From NCBI RefSeq assembly GCF_037325665.1, contig NC_090250.1, forward strand, positions 33,578,015-33,642,014: a stretch of 64,000 nt of DNA, given 5' to 3'. Numbering within the stretch: the first letter of the stretch is position 1; each line of letters starts with the position of its first letter. The position numbers and the translations under genes are program-made. Origin of the DNA: Littorina saxatilis. Taxonomy: Eukaryota; Mollusca; Gastropoda; Littorinimorpha; Littorinidae. The notes beneath the pieces were generated by a model, which saw nothing but the letters and a program-made list of their open reading frames with translations, made no database searches and was not told where the DNA came from. Below are positions 1 through 13,289 of the stretch, piece by piece.

Positions 1-3000
1 CGGATGAGAGCCTGGAGCTTGTCCACCCGCTTCTGCGAAGGCTGGACAGTCCAGGTGACCGTGTTGAACGTCATCCCCAGGTAAGTGAATGACTGAGAGG
101 GCACGAGCTCTGACTTCGTATGGTTGACCGAGAATCCCAGCAAGCTGGCCTCCCGGAGAACCAAGAGAGTGTGCTGCCTGCAGAGAGCCTCGCTCTGGCC
201 CATGATGAGCCAGTCGTCGAGGTATGCTCGCAGCCGCACTCCCTGTGACCTCACCAGCGCGCAGAGCTGCCTCACCACCATGGTAAAGATCCATGGGGCA
301 AGGGACAGCCCAAAAGGAAGTGCGCGGAACTGGTAGACTTGACTGGCCCACCGGAAACGGAGCCATTTCCGGTCGGCGGGATGCACCAGAATATGGAAGT
401 ACGCATCCGTCAAGTCTATAGAGGTCACCCAATCTCCTGGGCGGAGAGCGTCTCGAACCGAGGCAGGCGTCTCCATTTTGAACCGAATCGTTCTCAGAAA
501 GGTGTTGAGAAACGATAGGTCCAGAACAGGACGCCAAGCCCCCGAAGCCTTGGGGACCGCGAAAAGCCGTCCATAAAACCCCGGGGACCTGTGGTCCGAG
601 ACCGCTTCCACCGCGCCCTTCTCCAGCAGAGAGGCAACCTCCGACTGGAGGACGGCCCTTGCCTCTTGCGAGAAGGGTGGCTTGAAGGCTGGAGGACGCC
701 TGGTTAGAGGGGCCTTGTCCCCCAGCCAGAGTAAGCGGAATCCCGACCTCACGACTCCCACTATCCATTGGCTCTGTATGAAGGTCAGCCAATGTGACAG
801 TGCCCGAGCAAGGCCCCCCGCCATCACCAGAGTGGAGGGCGGAGGGGGGGTGAAGCCGGGAACGCTTCATTGGGGGTGGGGCTTCGCATTGGAAGAGCCC
901 CTACCCCTGCCCGACGAGGATCTCTTGCCCGACCCGCGGGAAGGGGCACGAGGTCTCTTCCGGGAAGCAGGATGCGCCTGAGCTGAGGACCTAGCCCGCT
1001 GAGGCTGAGCCTGCTTAGGAGCAGCCTGCTTGGGAGCAGCCTGCTTCTGCTGCTTCAAGGCCTGAAGCGCAAAAGAAGAGAACTGCTGTTCCCTGTTGGT
1101 GTCGATCTCCTGCTTCCTGGCATCAGAGGCCAGGTTGCCGAAGAGAGCACCGTCCACCACGGGTGAAGACCTGAGGGTGTTCCGAGTCAACTCCTCAGAG
1201 AACTGAGAGTGGGCAAGGAACAAGTCCCTCCTGCACGAAACCGCATGGAAATAGTGCAGAGAGGACAGCCTCATCTGTTCTTCGTTCACCCGTGCGAGAG
1301 TGGAGAGCAGTGTGGCCACATCCTCCGCGTCCTGCTCTTTACTAAGAGTAAAGGGCGCCAAGGACACAGTCAGAGCGCGAGAAAGCGCCCTAAGCAAGGT
1401 CTCGGAAATGGAACTGAGTTCCAGCAGCTGTCGGCCCACTTCTTCAGAGGAAACCAGGGTCTGCTCAGAAATAGGCAGAACCGAATCTCTCTTCAAAGGC
1501 TTCGTCAGAAGCGGAAGAAGGCCCGGCGTGACCAACAAAGGTCCCCGCGGGAGGGCAAAAGACGACAGAAGGTTCCGAGACGCCTTAGGCCAAGGCAACT
1601 TCCTCTGAGCCGCCACGGGCAAAAAGGAAGAAGCCTGCGCAGGAGCGGCAAGATAGTCCAGAGCTGAATCCGGAGCTGTACCGTGCGGCACCAGCAACGG
1701 GACCAGCGCCGGTGGCAACCCGCTGCCAGGAGGAGCGGGTTTGGCAAAAAGCTGAGAAAGCTGAAACGCTACAGAGGGTGATTCCTCAAACCGGAAGTAG
1801 CCGTTTTCTTCCTTTGCCAACCGGAAGTCAGCCATCGCCGACGGACCAGCAGAACGCAAGGCCGAGGACGAAGCACCCTCCGGAAAATAACGAGAAGTGA
1901 CCTCTGCGGCGCCCTCCAGCATAGCCCGGAAGCTAGCAGGGGCCTCCACCAGCGTCTGATCGTCAACCAAGGACCTGGAGTTCGAAGCGACGACAGATGG
2001 GGAAGGCTCGAAGCCGAAATCCGTTGAATGACGCTGAGGTCCTTCCTGTTGGCAAAAGATGTCACCCGTGTCCTGGCTGAGAGGAAACTGAGGTGCATCA
2101 ATCACCGAAGGCAGAGGTCTAGAGGGGCTAGCAGCCACCACCGAAGTGTGTGACTGTAGTCCCAAAACAGGCCCAAAGCCCGTATGCCCATAGGGCAGAC
2201 CATGTCCACAGTTCGCCGGCAACCCAGCGGAAGCAGCGGGAACCGCGGAAAACCCCGGAGGAACCGGAAGTGAGGCAGCAGCAGCAGAGCTAAGCCATAG
2301 CTGCTGCTGAGCCGCCTGTGGGCTAAAGCCCGAGAGCCCGAAGGCAAGCCCTAGGCCGGAACCGGAAGTGACAGCGTCATGAGAACTTCCGGCCAGACCC
2401 ACACTTCCCGTCGAGGACGGAAGCGCAGCTACCGGAAACGGCTGCTGAGTAAGGGCATAGCTCAAACCGGAAGGGGCCATGGGCTGCCCGCGAACCGGTG
2501 AACTGACACTTCCGGCCGGAGCCGGAAGTGGAGCTGTCGTAAACGACTGCTCACGTAAGGAGCTGCTCGAGCCGGACGGGACCATGGGCTGTCCGCGAAC
2601 CAGCGAGTAGCTACTTCCGGAGACCGGAAGTGCAGCTGCCGCAAGCGGCTGCTGCGAGCACATACCTTCCCCGAGGGGACACGCTCAGGCGTACCTCCGC
2701 AAGCGGAAGCCGCCGAGTACCGGCCAAGGAGGGAAGGAAGTCCCGGTGGGTGAAGTCCATGAAGGTCACGGACGCCGGAACCCGACGGCAGAGGCGAAGA
2801 TCCGGTGTGAGCACATCCGGAAACGGCCGACATCGGAAGCAGAGACGCCAGCGAAAACTGGTCACCCACCCCCGGCAGGGGGGCAGAGCTGGCAAGAGAG
2901 TCAGAATGACCCATTTCCTCCCTGACCAGTGTGCGAATCTCTGGAAGTAGAGAGGAAAGCAACGAAGACACCAGAGCACTAGACTCCGGTGCCGGCAAAG

Positions 3001-4248
3001 GCGTGCGCGTAGGAGCCCTAGGGGCAGAAACGGACGCCTGAGAGCCCGAAGGGGTCACTTTAGGAGGAGAAATCGAAACGGAAAAGACAGTATTAGTCTT
3101 AGGATCAGAGACGACTACCACGGGGTTCTTACCAGAACCAGAAGCAGAGGATTTAGGCTTGCCGGGGCCCTTGCCCTTACTCTCAGGCTTCCCCCCCCTC
3201 TTTTTCTCACCGTCCGCCATGTTAAGACGGCGTGAGCAAAGTAACTACTGAACAAAACTAAGTCCACTGGACGAAAATTCAGCAGAAACAAACGGACTAG
3301 CACTAACTTAAAAGCAGCAAAAACCCGCTACCCAAACAGCGCTAAGCAAACATTCACAGTCCGAAAGCGGACAGAAACGTACAAGTGTAATCAACACGTG
3401 CTAGTCACAAAATGGCGACCGAAAAGGAAGCCACGAGCAAAGTAACTACTGAACGTAACTAAGTCCACCGGACGAAAAATTCAGCAGAAACAAAGAACTA
3501 GCACTAACGTAAAAACGGCAAACAGCCGCTAAACAAACAGCACTAAACGAACGTTCGCAGTCCGAGCACGGACAGAAACGTACAAGTGTAATCAACACGT
3601 GCTAGTCACAAAATGGCGACCGAAAAGGAAGCCACGAGCAAAGTAACTACTGAACGTAACTAAGTCCACCGGACGAAAAATTCAGCAGAAACAAAGAACT
3701 AGCACTAACGTAAAAGCGGCAAACAGCCGCTAAACAAACAGCACTAAACGAACGTTCGCAGTCCGAGCACGGACAGAAACGTACAAGTGTAAACAACACG
3801 TGCTAGCCACAAATGGCGACCGGCAAGGCGGCCACAACGAAACTACTGCAGCAACTTCTAAGTCCCAAGGACGTCAGAATAACAGTAGAAACGCGAAATA
3901 CAACAACAAGGAAAGATCTCACCAACTGGAAACCAGCTAAGAGAAGAAGACGGGAGCCGAGGCCGGAGGGTGTCAGGCTGACAATCAAACGGCCTAGGAG
4001 CGCTAGCGAAAAGACGACCTGTCTCTCTGGCTGAAAGGAGTCGAATGAGGGTGTCTCGTACTGGGTACGAGATCTGTGGCGTGATACGCTACGGGAGGCA
4101 ACCCAGGGTAGCAAGCTTGCTACTTTTTTAGCTTGGGTTGCTTCCCTTAGACTAGACGGGATAGCGTTTTTCAGGCACCTAGCATCTCGACTGCGTCAAT
4201 GCTAAATATGCTAAATATGTGACTCGGAGTAAGAATATGTAATTTAAT
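1..4248 (-). mobile_element. DIRS-type retroelement, copy 1 (partial, runs off left edge)
   Basis: This is a tyrosine-recombinase retrotransposon of the DIRS order, on the minus strand. Its 5' end is near 4248, where the terminal repeat matches the ends of the fuller copy at 36830-43277. Parts seen: a leader at about 3221-4248 with three tandem units of roughly 200 bp, a gag-like low-complexity Ser/Pro/Ala-rich region at about 867-3220, and the start of the reverse transcriptase region at about 1-866. The RNase H and tyrosine recombinase parts would lie left of the window. The gag-like region does not read as one frame, so at least one break is visible; treated as a fossil. Similarity to the copy at 36830 is clear but diverged, so it is not a very recent sibling. 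Confidence 0.85.
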
Positions 4249-5210
4249 CAGACATGAGAAGAAAGATCAATGAATAAAATGACCCGAGCAAATGAGAGTG
4301 TAAAAGTAATGGCAACAGCTAATTTTCCAGCTGATTTTTTGTCCTGATGTCATGTTTATTTTATCTACATCAGCTATATTTTCAATAACCACAAAGAAAT
4401 GAGTATATGAGATAGAAACAAGATCATCTTTGCAAATAAAAACTATTTCCAGAACAATTTACAATAACAGTAAAGAAAAGAGCAAAGGACAATGAAACAA
4501 GATCTAAAAATGTTTGCCAATAAAAACTACTGACAAAAATGAACCCAATCACAGTAAATGGAATGCCCATCAGCAAAGATAATAAGGAAAAAATCAGAAC
4601 AGCAAAACAAACTTTCAAAAAACTGTGTTTCTTGTACCAGTCTGACAACTATAAGAGAGGATCGAGCAATGTTGCAGGCTCCGATGAATACCCAAAAGAC
4701 TGGAATGTACTAACACAGGAAAGTGGATGGAGCATCTAGACACCCCTCCTGCAGCTCTCCATGTGTCACCGAGCAAAGAAGTTCTACCTTCACCAGAAAA
4801 CTACAGTGTTTGGTGGGACTGTACAGACAAAAGATTGTAAAAATTGAATACAATTCTGCTTGACATCTTATACAGTTCACAACAGGCAGCAACAGAGTTT
4901 TAACAACTTGAGCACTGACTGCATCATGGCAAAACGTCCAGTAGCATTAAGAAGACCATGTCAGCGTAATTGTGCTATGATTCTCACAGTCTCATCTAAC
5001 TTGCGCTATCCAGCCTGCAGCGTTTACAAGCACTAGGTTTGTCTGAGATACCATACTGCCATGTGACAATGATGAATCATACTGGTTTTGAAAACAGTGC
5101 TGAATGCAAAACATTTCAGATTTCAAAGCCTGAGCAACTTCTGCACAGTAGGCAAGTCAAGTTTACTCCAGAAACTCCAGTTCTTTGTGTCTCTGGGTTT
5201 CTGCAGTTGG
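4249..5210. other. 3' flank of antiporter gene, no gene seen
   Basis: A-T rich sequence between the DIRS copy and the minisatellite. The short open frames here match no family I know and look like chance. Minus-strand AATAAA-like hexamers occur near 4354-4365, so the antiporter transcript could end here, but nothing in the sequence proves it. Confidence 0.4.
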
Positions 5211-8155
5211 CAGTCCCCAGTTTTATACAGCTGAAGACTCTGAGTTGATTTCTGAGCGAATGACGATGAAGAAAATATAGCTGCTACCATTTTCGTAGCT
5301 GTATACAGCAGTCCCCAGTTTTATACAGCTGAAGACTCTGAGTTGATTTCTGAGTGAATGACGATGAAGAAAATATAGCTGCTACCATTTTCGTAGCTGT
5401 ATACAGCAGTCCCCAGTTTTATACAGCTGAAGACTGAGTTGATTTCTGAGTGAATGATGATGAAGAAAATATAGCTGCTACCATTTTCGTAGCTGTATAC
5501 AGCAGTCCCCAGTTTTATACAGCTGAAGACTCGGACTTGATTTCTGAGTGAATGACGATGAAGAAAATATAGCTGCTACCATTTTTGTAGCTGTATACAG
5601 CAGTCCCCAGTTTTATACAGCTGAAGACTGAGTTGATTTCTGAGTGAATGATGATGAAGAAAATATAGCTGCTACCATTTTCGTAGCTGTATACAGCAGT
5701 CCCCAGTTTTATACAGCTGAAGACTCGGACTTGATTTCTGAGTGAATGACGATGAAGAAAATATAGCTGCTACCATTTTCGTAGCTGTATACAGCAGTCC
5801 CCAGTTTTATGGAGGTCTCCCTATTGACGTCATCACTTCGTGCGCACCGGGGCTTGGAGGGCAAGAAGCCACCGCGCCGCTTTGCGAAAACATGGAAGCG
5901 TGGTGCCGATCGCGAAGTTTCGCTGCGGCGATTCCGTATTTGCGTCGACGATTTGGCTAAATTTCATTCAAGATGGTGAATACTTGTTGCATAATCGGTT
6001 GCACAAGCCGAAGCAACAAGGAAAATGCTCTTGCATTTTTCAGAATTCCGAAAGTCGACGCTGGAGGAAGACACCGAGATTTACTCAACAGCAGTATTAA
6101 TTTTGCTAATGATTGAAACACCGATTCACTCGCTTTTTGACTGAAATGTGCAGTTTGAAACAAGATTCAACACTGCTTATGTTAATGCCATAGCTTTTTG
6201 ACTCAAGTGTGTGCCTTAATCAATGCTGGTTAGCATGTCTGTATAGTTTATTGACAAGTGTGTGATTTAAAACAGAAACAAAACTGTTTGTGTGGATGCC
6301 AAACCTGAAACACAGTATTGATTTGACTTGTGTACAGTATCTGTATGACTTGTGCTGGCTGGCATGAGTGTAGTTCCTTTGCTTCCTGACTCAAGTGTGT
6401 ATAATTCAAAGCATTTTCAAGACTCAACACTTTTCCTTATTTGATTTTGAGATCTGATGCCAAGTGTGTGTGTGTACAGTTCTTTTCTTTTTTTTTCACT
6501 TTTTTTTCAGTTTTTATATGTAAACAGTTACCGTTCATTGATTGGAAACACTAATTCACTCATTGTCAGACATGTGATTTTTGACTGAAGTGTGCAATTT
6601 GAAACAGATTCAACACTGCATATGTTGATGCCATAGCTTTTTGACTGAAGTGTGCAATTTGAAACAGATTCAACACTGCTTATGTTGATGCCATAGCTTT
6701 TTGACTCCAAGTGTGTGCCTTAATCAGTGCTGGTTAGCATGTCTGTACAGTTTATGCTCTTTTTTTTTATTGAAGCATGTGATTTTAGTAAGAACTAATA
6801 AATACATTGTTGTTGCAGTAACGTTTTTGTTCTTAAGACTTTTTTTTTAAGCTTGCGTGTGTCTTATCTGAGAAATTTCTTAATTGTGAAGAATCTGGTG
6901 AGTGATTGTCAGAATGAATGTGTATCTGTGTAATGGCTCCTTTGTTTAGTCAACAAAGTTAATATGTTGAGCCCAGCTGTCCTAAACGGAAAAATATGTG
7001 TCTGGTTTGTCTCAAAACAGTAACGTTTCACAAAATTGAACAAAACTGTTGAAAACACACCTACTGGAGCTAACATAGGCAGAGATTAGGTACAAATCAA
7101 AAGTAATGTGTTAAATATCACACTCACACCAGCTTCACATTCACAGAGTGACAGATTGGTAAAAATTAAAATACATATAATGTGTTCAACGCTTTATTTA
7201 ACTGAACTGTCATTGTCAACATATATATAAAAATTAAAAACAAAAAACACGTAACACTGAATTCAGGGAAATTTTTAGTTACTGTCTTCCGCAGCACTAA
7301 AGTAAAAAGAAATAGAAAAAATAAACCCCTCGATGTTAAAATATTTAGTCAAAACTTGACTAAATATAAAAAGAACAAAAAACACACACACACATTACAC
7401 ATTTACAGGTTCACAATAAATGTTCTAAGGTAATATCAAAGTAAGCACTAAAGCAGACACCAGACTTGATCCGGCCCAAAAAGGAAAAAAGAATCGCTTC
7501 TCCAAACATAAACATACAAAGTTAGAAATACCATTTCTCGAATAACAATGAAATGAAAACTCACACACACTGAAGCAGAAATAATAGGTAATCTAAAACT
7601 AAAGAGCTTCACACATAAACATACAAAGTTAGAAATAGAACTACAAGTTCTTGAATAATAACAAAATGAAAACTCATGCACACACACTGAAGCAGAAATT
7701 ATATGTAGTCTGAAACTAAAGAGCTTCGGTCAATTTCTCCAAGTATCGCACTTTAGCAACGTCACTCAATGATGTAATGTACTTCTCTTTTGGCTGGTCG
7801 ACCGTTTTTGTTCCTGATTTTGACATTATTCAATTAAAACACTCCCGAATCATCGAGCGGCGCACTGACGCTACTAGCCGTTCCGCTTCTTGCCCTCCAA
7901 CCCATTTCTGCGTATCACGTGACACCGCTCCGAAGTACGCAAAAGGGAGACCTCCATACAGCTGAAGACTGAGTTGATTTCTGAGTGAATGATGATGAAG
8001 AAAATATAGCTGCTACCATTTTCGTAGCTGTATACAGCAGTCCCCAGTTTTATACAGCTGAAGACTCTGAGTTGATTTCTGAGTGAATGGCGATGAAGAA
8101 AATATAGCTGCTACCATTTTCGTAGCTGTATACAGCAGTCCACAGCCGAGAGTTT
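5211..8155. repeat. 98-bp minisatellite, interrupted by a transposon
   Basis: Tandem units of 96-98 bp begin at 5211, 5309, 5407, 5503, 5601, 5697 and 5795. The array breaks at 5810, resumes at 7956, and has further unit starts at 8038 and 8136. Each unit begins CAGTCCCCAGTTTTATACAG and ends in a short inverted repeat (AGCTGCTAC ... GTAGCT). Units differ by one to three bases. The array ends about 10 bp beyond the antiporter stop codon at 8166, so it probably lies in that gene's 3' UTR. Confidence 0.9.
5811..7955 (+). mobile_element. TIR DNA element with THAP-like fragment
   Basis: The element is inserted inside the minisatellite. Its ends are inverted (GGAGGTCTCCCT at 5811 and its complement at 7955), with a second subterminal inverted block TTGGAGGGCAAGAAGC. 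The uninterrupted minisatellite unit shows the target reads TTTTATACAG, giving a 2-bp AT duplication. At 5972 an open frame starts MVNTCCIIGCTSR and continues with FFRIPKV, resembling the first half of a THAP zinc-binding domain; the second Cys/His pair is not seen and no transposase follows. Two 70-bp direct repeats lie at about 6580-6715. The part at about 7326-7372 resembles the palindromic end of the 0.9-kb repeat found at 28433. The family is unassigned: P and Kolobok transposases carry THAP domains, but the AT duplication fits neither. Confidence 0.7.
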
Positions 8156-8165
8156 TCACAAACTG

Positions 8166-9492
8166 CTATAACTCTTGAAGTCTTGGTGCAACTGTGGTTG
8201 GGAGTGTAGTGTTTCCACCTGTAGCATGTTGGCTTGAGCAGACAGCATTGTCTGGCGGCTGTGTGAAGGCATACATTGCCATCAGCAGAAAGTAGATGAC
8301 TACCACAATGAAGCCTGCAAGCACACAGTAACATTTCATGATAATACACACAGAGAGAGGTAACAATAAAAGAAGAAGTTAATTAAATTATTATGACAGG
8401 GAAGTCTGCAGCTACACAGTTACTTTTATGGCTCATACCTAAGTGACAGTGAGTTTCTTTCTCTTCTTCTTCTGCGTTCATGGGCTGAGACTCCCTCACA
8501 CACTTGTGTCTTTTGAACGAGTGGGATTTTACGTGTATGACTATTTTAACCCGTCATTTAGGCAGCCATATGCCGCTTTCAGGGGTTGCATGCTTGGTAT
8601 TTTCGTGTTTCTATAACCCACCAAATTCTGACATGGATTACAGGATCTTTTCCGTGAGGGCTTGGTCTTGTACTTGTGTGTACACACGAAGGGGGATAAG
8701 ACACTAGCAGGTCGACCTGCACATAAGTTGACCTGGGAGATCAGAAAAATATCCACCCGTCACCCACCGGCGCAGCCGGGATTCGAACCCATGACCTTCC
8801 CCTTGCGAGGCCGATGTCTTAACCATTAGGCCACTGCGCCCATCGACAGTGAGTTTAAACAACATCAAATGCCCATCAAACAAAACATGCAGTCACACAG
8901 CCAGACTTGATTCTGAAAAACTGGGGGAGCTGGAAACAAATGCAGTGCATGCAATGCAGGAAATAAATTAGCACTGCATTAAATATATGACATTTTTTGG
9001 GAGACATTTGACATTTTCTACTTTTCCATGTTTGTTTAAAGCCCGAACTTTACAAACATTAATTCTCAAAAGCAAAAACACAATTTTTCCATCCATAAAT
9101 TGCTAGACAGCCCGTCAACCAGAAAACCTAACACCAAGGAATGCAAAGACTCTTTATATTACATACCTTGAAAGTAGTTGCTTTTTCCATCCTGAAAGAT
9201 GTAGTTGATGAAAATGACGGAAAAGATGACAGCCCAGAAGTGAACTTCAGCAAATATCAGGTGGAAGCCCATTGGCTGACATTGTGAGAGAGAAAAAAAG
9301 CTATTATAATAACTGAACAAATGATCTGATAATTTGTTTATTAAATGATACAGTCACCACACCAATGCCAAACGGAGTGGCATAAAGGAGGAATATAACA
9401 TTATTATCTCTACAATAAAAGTGCTTTAGAACATGTTTTTTTATTTAAATATTTATCTTAAATTTATTTCCTTATATATCTATCTCTCTCTG

Positions 9493-9525
<33 letters not shown>

Positions 9526-12500
9526 TTCTTTCTTTCTTATTTACATATTTGCCCATTTCTCTCAATTTCTTCAGTTATTTACTTATCTATTTATTTACTT
9601 ATTTAGTTATCTGGGTAGATGAGTCAAAGCATGAAATAGGATGAGTTCTTCTAGTTCTAGAGTATATATTATTAAATTTGACACTCTGGCGGTTGATGTG
9701 TGGCAATGTTTACAAGTCTACTCACATAAATAACGTCGATCAGCACCAGAATAGGCACTTGCACCAGGCACACCTGTATAGCTGTAGAGCTGCCTATCTC
9801 AATCCTGCAATGATAGTCAGACATGGTACTTCACAAACTTTCAAATCGAAATGCAAACACATCACTGCTTATGGACACCCACAAAGTTTACTTAGTGGAG
9901 GACAAACAGTTTAATTCTTAACAGAGTTTGATTCTTAACAGAGTTTGATTCTTAACAGAGTTTGATTCTTAACAGAGTTTAATTCTTAACAGAGTTTGAT
10001 TCTTAGAGTTTGATTCTTAACAGATTTGGATTCTTAACAGAGTTTCCTTCTTGTCTTCTGTATTCACACTTTCAACAGCATTGCATATCTGACTCAGATT
10101 TCTATATCTGTCACATAGAAAAATCATAATCTTGTTTTGCAGAAAAGTGCATGTGTGATTTTTGATGTTGTACATGTATTCATTTTGTTAGCTGTTAATT
10201 ATGCCTTCATCTTCCAGGTCAATTAGTATGAACAGCATCCACAATCATGAGGCATGCTATGATTATAAAGCCAGGTAAGGTAGTAACAAGTCGGCACATA
10301 CCAAAATGACTCTTCAGAAAATTAACAAAATCAAGTACACATATGTAAAAATGTGTAAACAACAATTTTAATACAGTGGAACCCCTCTCAAAAGACTCCT
10401 CAATTTAAGACTTCTCCCCTTTTAAGATTTCACTTTTTTCAGATTCTCGGTTCATAACCCCTGCAAATTTATCTCCATTTTAAAACTCTCGGTCTCTTAT
10501 AAAGACCTGACTTTCCTAGATTTATGTATGGTCTTACAGATTTATGTATGGCCACATCACACAGGTGCAACTATATTCCAAAACTGAACAAAATCTAATT
10601 TAACAAAATCACGTTCGCAATGTATGCAAATAGACACACCAAAAACAACATGTTTGTGATTAACACTTACGCCAAGTTGACGTTGTTCTGCAGAGCAAAC
10701 TGAATGCCATTCACAACCTCTGGAAGTTCTGCCACAAGCGCCAGCATTGTCACACCTATGAAATACTGAAATCCCATCAAAATACTGAAATCAAGATGAG
10801 AATGCAGTGTTCGCATTAACCAGAAATTTCCGGTACATGAAAATGTAAGAAAAAAAATCGTCAACCTATTTGTCCTACCTGTTCTGATTGCACTTAACAG
10901 TTTTTCATGTTAGATCAAAGCTTTTGTTACATAAAACTTTCAGAAAGTTAATAAACTGGCTTGGAATAAATCAAAAACGAAAAGAATGGCTATTGTAGCT
11001 TCCATTAAAAACAAGAGGCGAAGCCTTCAAGGCTCACGTAAGAAATAGACAAACAGTAACACAAACTCAATCACTCCATCACACATACACACACACACAC
11101 ACAGTAAGCATAGGTGACACTGTGCAAGAAAGCGAGACACTAGATCTAGATCTGTCTGTCTGCATGTAGCCTACTTACAGGGACACGACTAAGAGTAATA
11201 CCTAATATTCTGGACTCGCAACGAAATATACAAACAAATGACAATGAACAACGTTTGGACCTAATGGTCGTGAACAGGTTAAAAAAAAATGAAAATAACA
11301 ATACAAATATCAAAACGACTTATCAGAGAAGATGATGTCCTCCAAGCGCAAAAGAAGGGGGAAAGGGAGATAAATCAAAAAGAAAAATGAGCAATGAAAA
11401 ATGAAACCAAAACGAAACAAATCAGAATAATAACGCTTGAAGGGCCTGAAGTTGAAAGAAAGAGAGAGAGAGTCTCGGCCCGCTCAAGATAACAATGACC
11501 AAGACTTTCAGAAATTCCTTCGCGTGACGTCTATCCCTCTTACGCCTTAACACTTTCGCGACGGGACACTGATAAATCAGTAACCGCGCTGACACGCCCA
11601 TGGACGGGACGCGCATTTTTCAGTACCAGTCATACAAGGTACAAGACTCGTGATTGCTTCCCGGTTTTTGAAGATTGCAATAAATTGAGTTGTTTCCCTT
11701 GATACACGTGGTTTTCTCTTCCGGCTTGATCAAATTAGTGCAGATTTGCGTGGTGTTTTCGAACAAAAAAAATGAATCGAAGGCGAGCCTTGTCACGTGA
11801 GGAGATTCTCCGGATGTTGGATCTTGAGGATCCTGTAGATCATGATACATCGTGTCGTTTTAGCCTCAAGAAAGCGATAATAGCAGTGATATTGAGGAAG
11901 AAACAGTCCCGTTGTTGCTAGTACGAGTCGGCAAACTACACGTGGTAGGGGGTGATACTGCTAGACGAACATGTATCTCGGAATCGTGCAGGAGCTATGG
12001 GGGCGTGGCAGCACTGATAACCATGGATGGCTGGAGCCTTCAAATCCTTTTGGAATTGTTCATAGGTGTACAGTTGGTACTTTGTTGTGAAAATGTGACT
12101 TATATTCAATATGGATTACCTAGACATCATTTGGTGAGTGTTACAGTTTTGTTTCATTTGAGTCAGGATGCTGTGAGTGAATGCATGATTTGCTTGTTTT
12201 TTTCTTTGTACTGTCTCCTTATTTCTGTGTACAATGTTAACAATATTTCAGCTAATTCATAGGTTTTACACCTTGTTTGGTTATAACATTATTTATAATA
12301 CTTTCTGTTAAAAAATAACTTTTAAAAAAAGCAGTGGAAAATAAAACACACACAAAAAAACGTTAAAAAACACAAATTATCCCCCTTTCACCCCCCTTTG
12401 CTAAAACAAATCGCGTGACAAACTTATAAATAGCACGACTGAACTGGGCATCCATTTTTGAATTAGTACACAAAATTTGGTGGTGATTGGACTTAATTCA

Positions 12501-13239
12501 AGCTTGCTAGACAGATTTCTTTACAGTTACTGATTTTTGGGAAGTTTCTTGGTGGCAAGCTTGGGCAGGCAGGACGTTAACGCCGTGGCAGTGCTAGTCA
12601 CAATAGTGTTAATGTGACGTCTTCAAATGACGAAATGTTAAAGTTTCTACCAAAGACATACACACGCACACACACATGCACGCACAGACAGACAAAGTTA
12701 CGAACGCATTGGCTACACTTCGTGAGCCAAAAATACATGTCAGTTGGTCTACTGGTTTAACAGATGTAAGCATTTCAAGACCAAAACTAAGATTTTTGGG
12801 GCAGGCAGTACTGTAGTACAAATGAAATGGGGCTGAAACTACCTCTGATATCCCTGATTTTTCCAGAAGAGGTTGTATGTTATTGGAGATGATGTCACCA
12901 CACAAAGCAATGGCTGTCGCACACAGCAGCAAGATGATCACACTCTTCACACGAGACCACTGGGCTGAACCATGGGAGTGACCTGTGCAATATGAATAAA
13001 ACGTTAAGATGATGTTACCGCACAGAGTAATGGCTGTGCAACCCAGCACCAAGATGACCACACTCTTGACAATACGCCACCGAGATGAAACAGGCAAATG
13101 ACCTGAACAATTGATATGAATAAATCTGATGGTGTCAGTGCAAAGAGTTATGGCCACATCACACAGGAGCACGATGATCATGCTCTTAATGCCAGGGGGT
13201 TAACATCACAGTGATCAAAGAAGGGTCTCACTCAGAACA

Positions 13240-13289
<50 letters not shown>

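Noticed and set aside
5211-8155. Regular array that might be mistaken for a CRISPR or a satellite gene
   Set aside because: Units are contiguous, with no unique spacers, and the surrounding genes are eukaryotic and spliced; it is a minisatellite.
8700-8846. tRNA gene suggested by A and B boxes
   Set aside because: No cloverleaf with acceptor stem is formed and the sequence continues into a SINE body. The same holds for the heads at 15970-16042, 45860-45926 and 62760-62849.
12609-13181. A separate 190-aa minus-strand gene
   Set aside because: It is the antiporter exon plus its duplicated intron-exon units and the following intron read through; splice borders and phase fit the antiporter.
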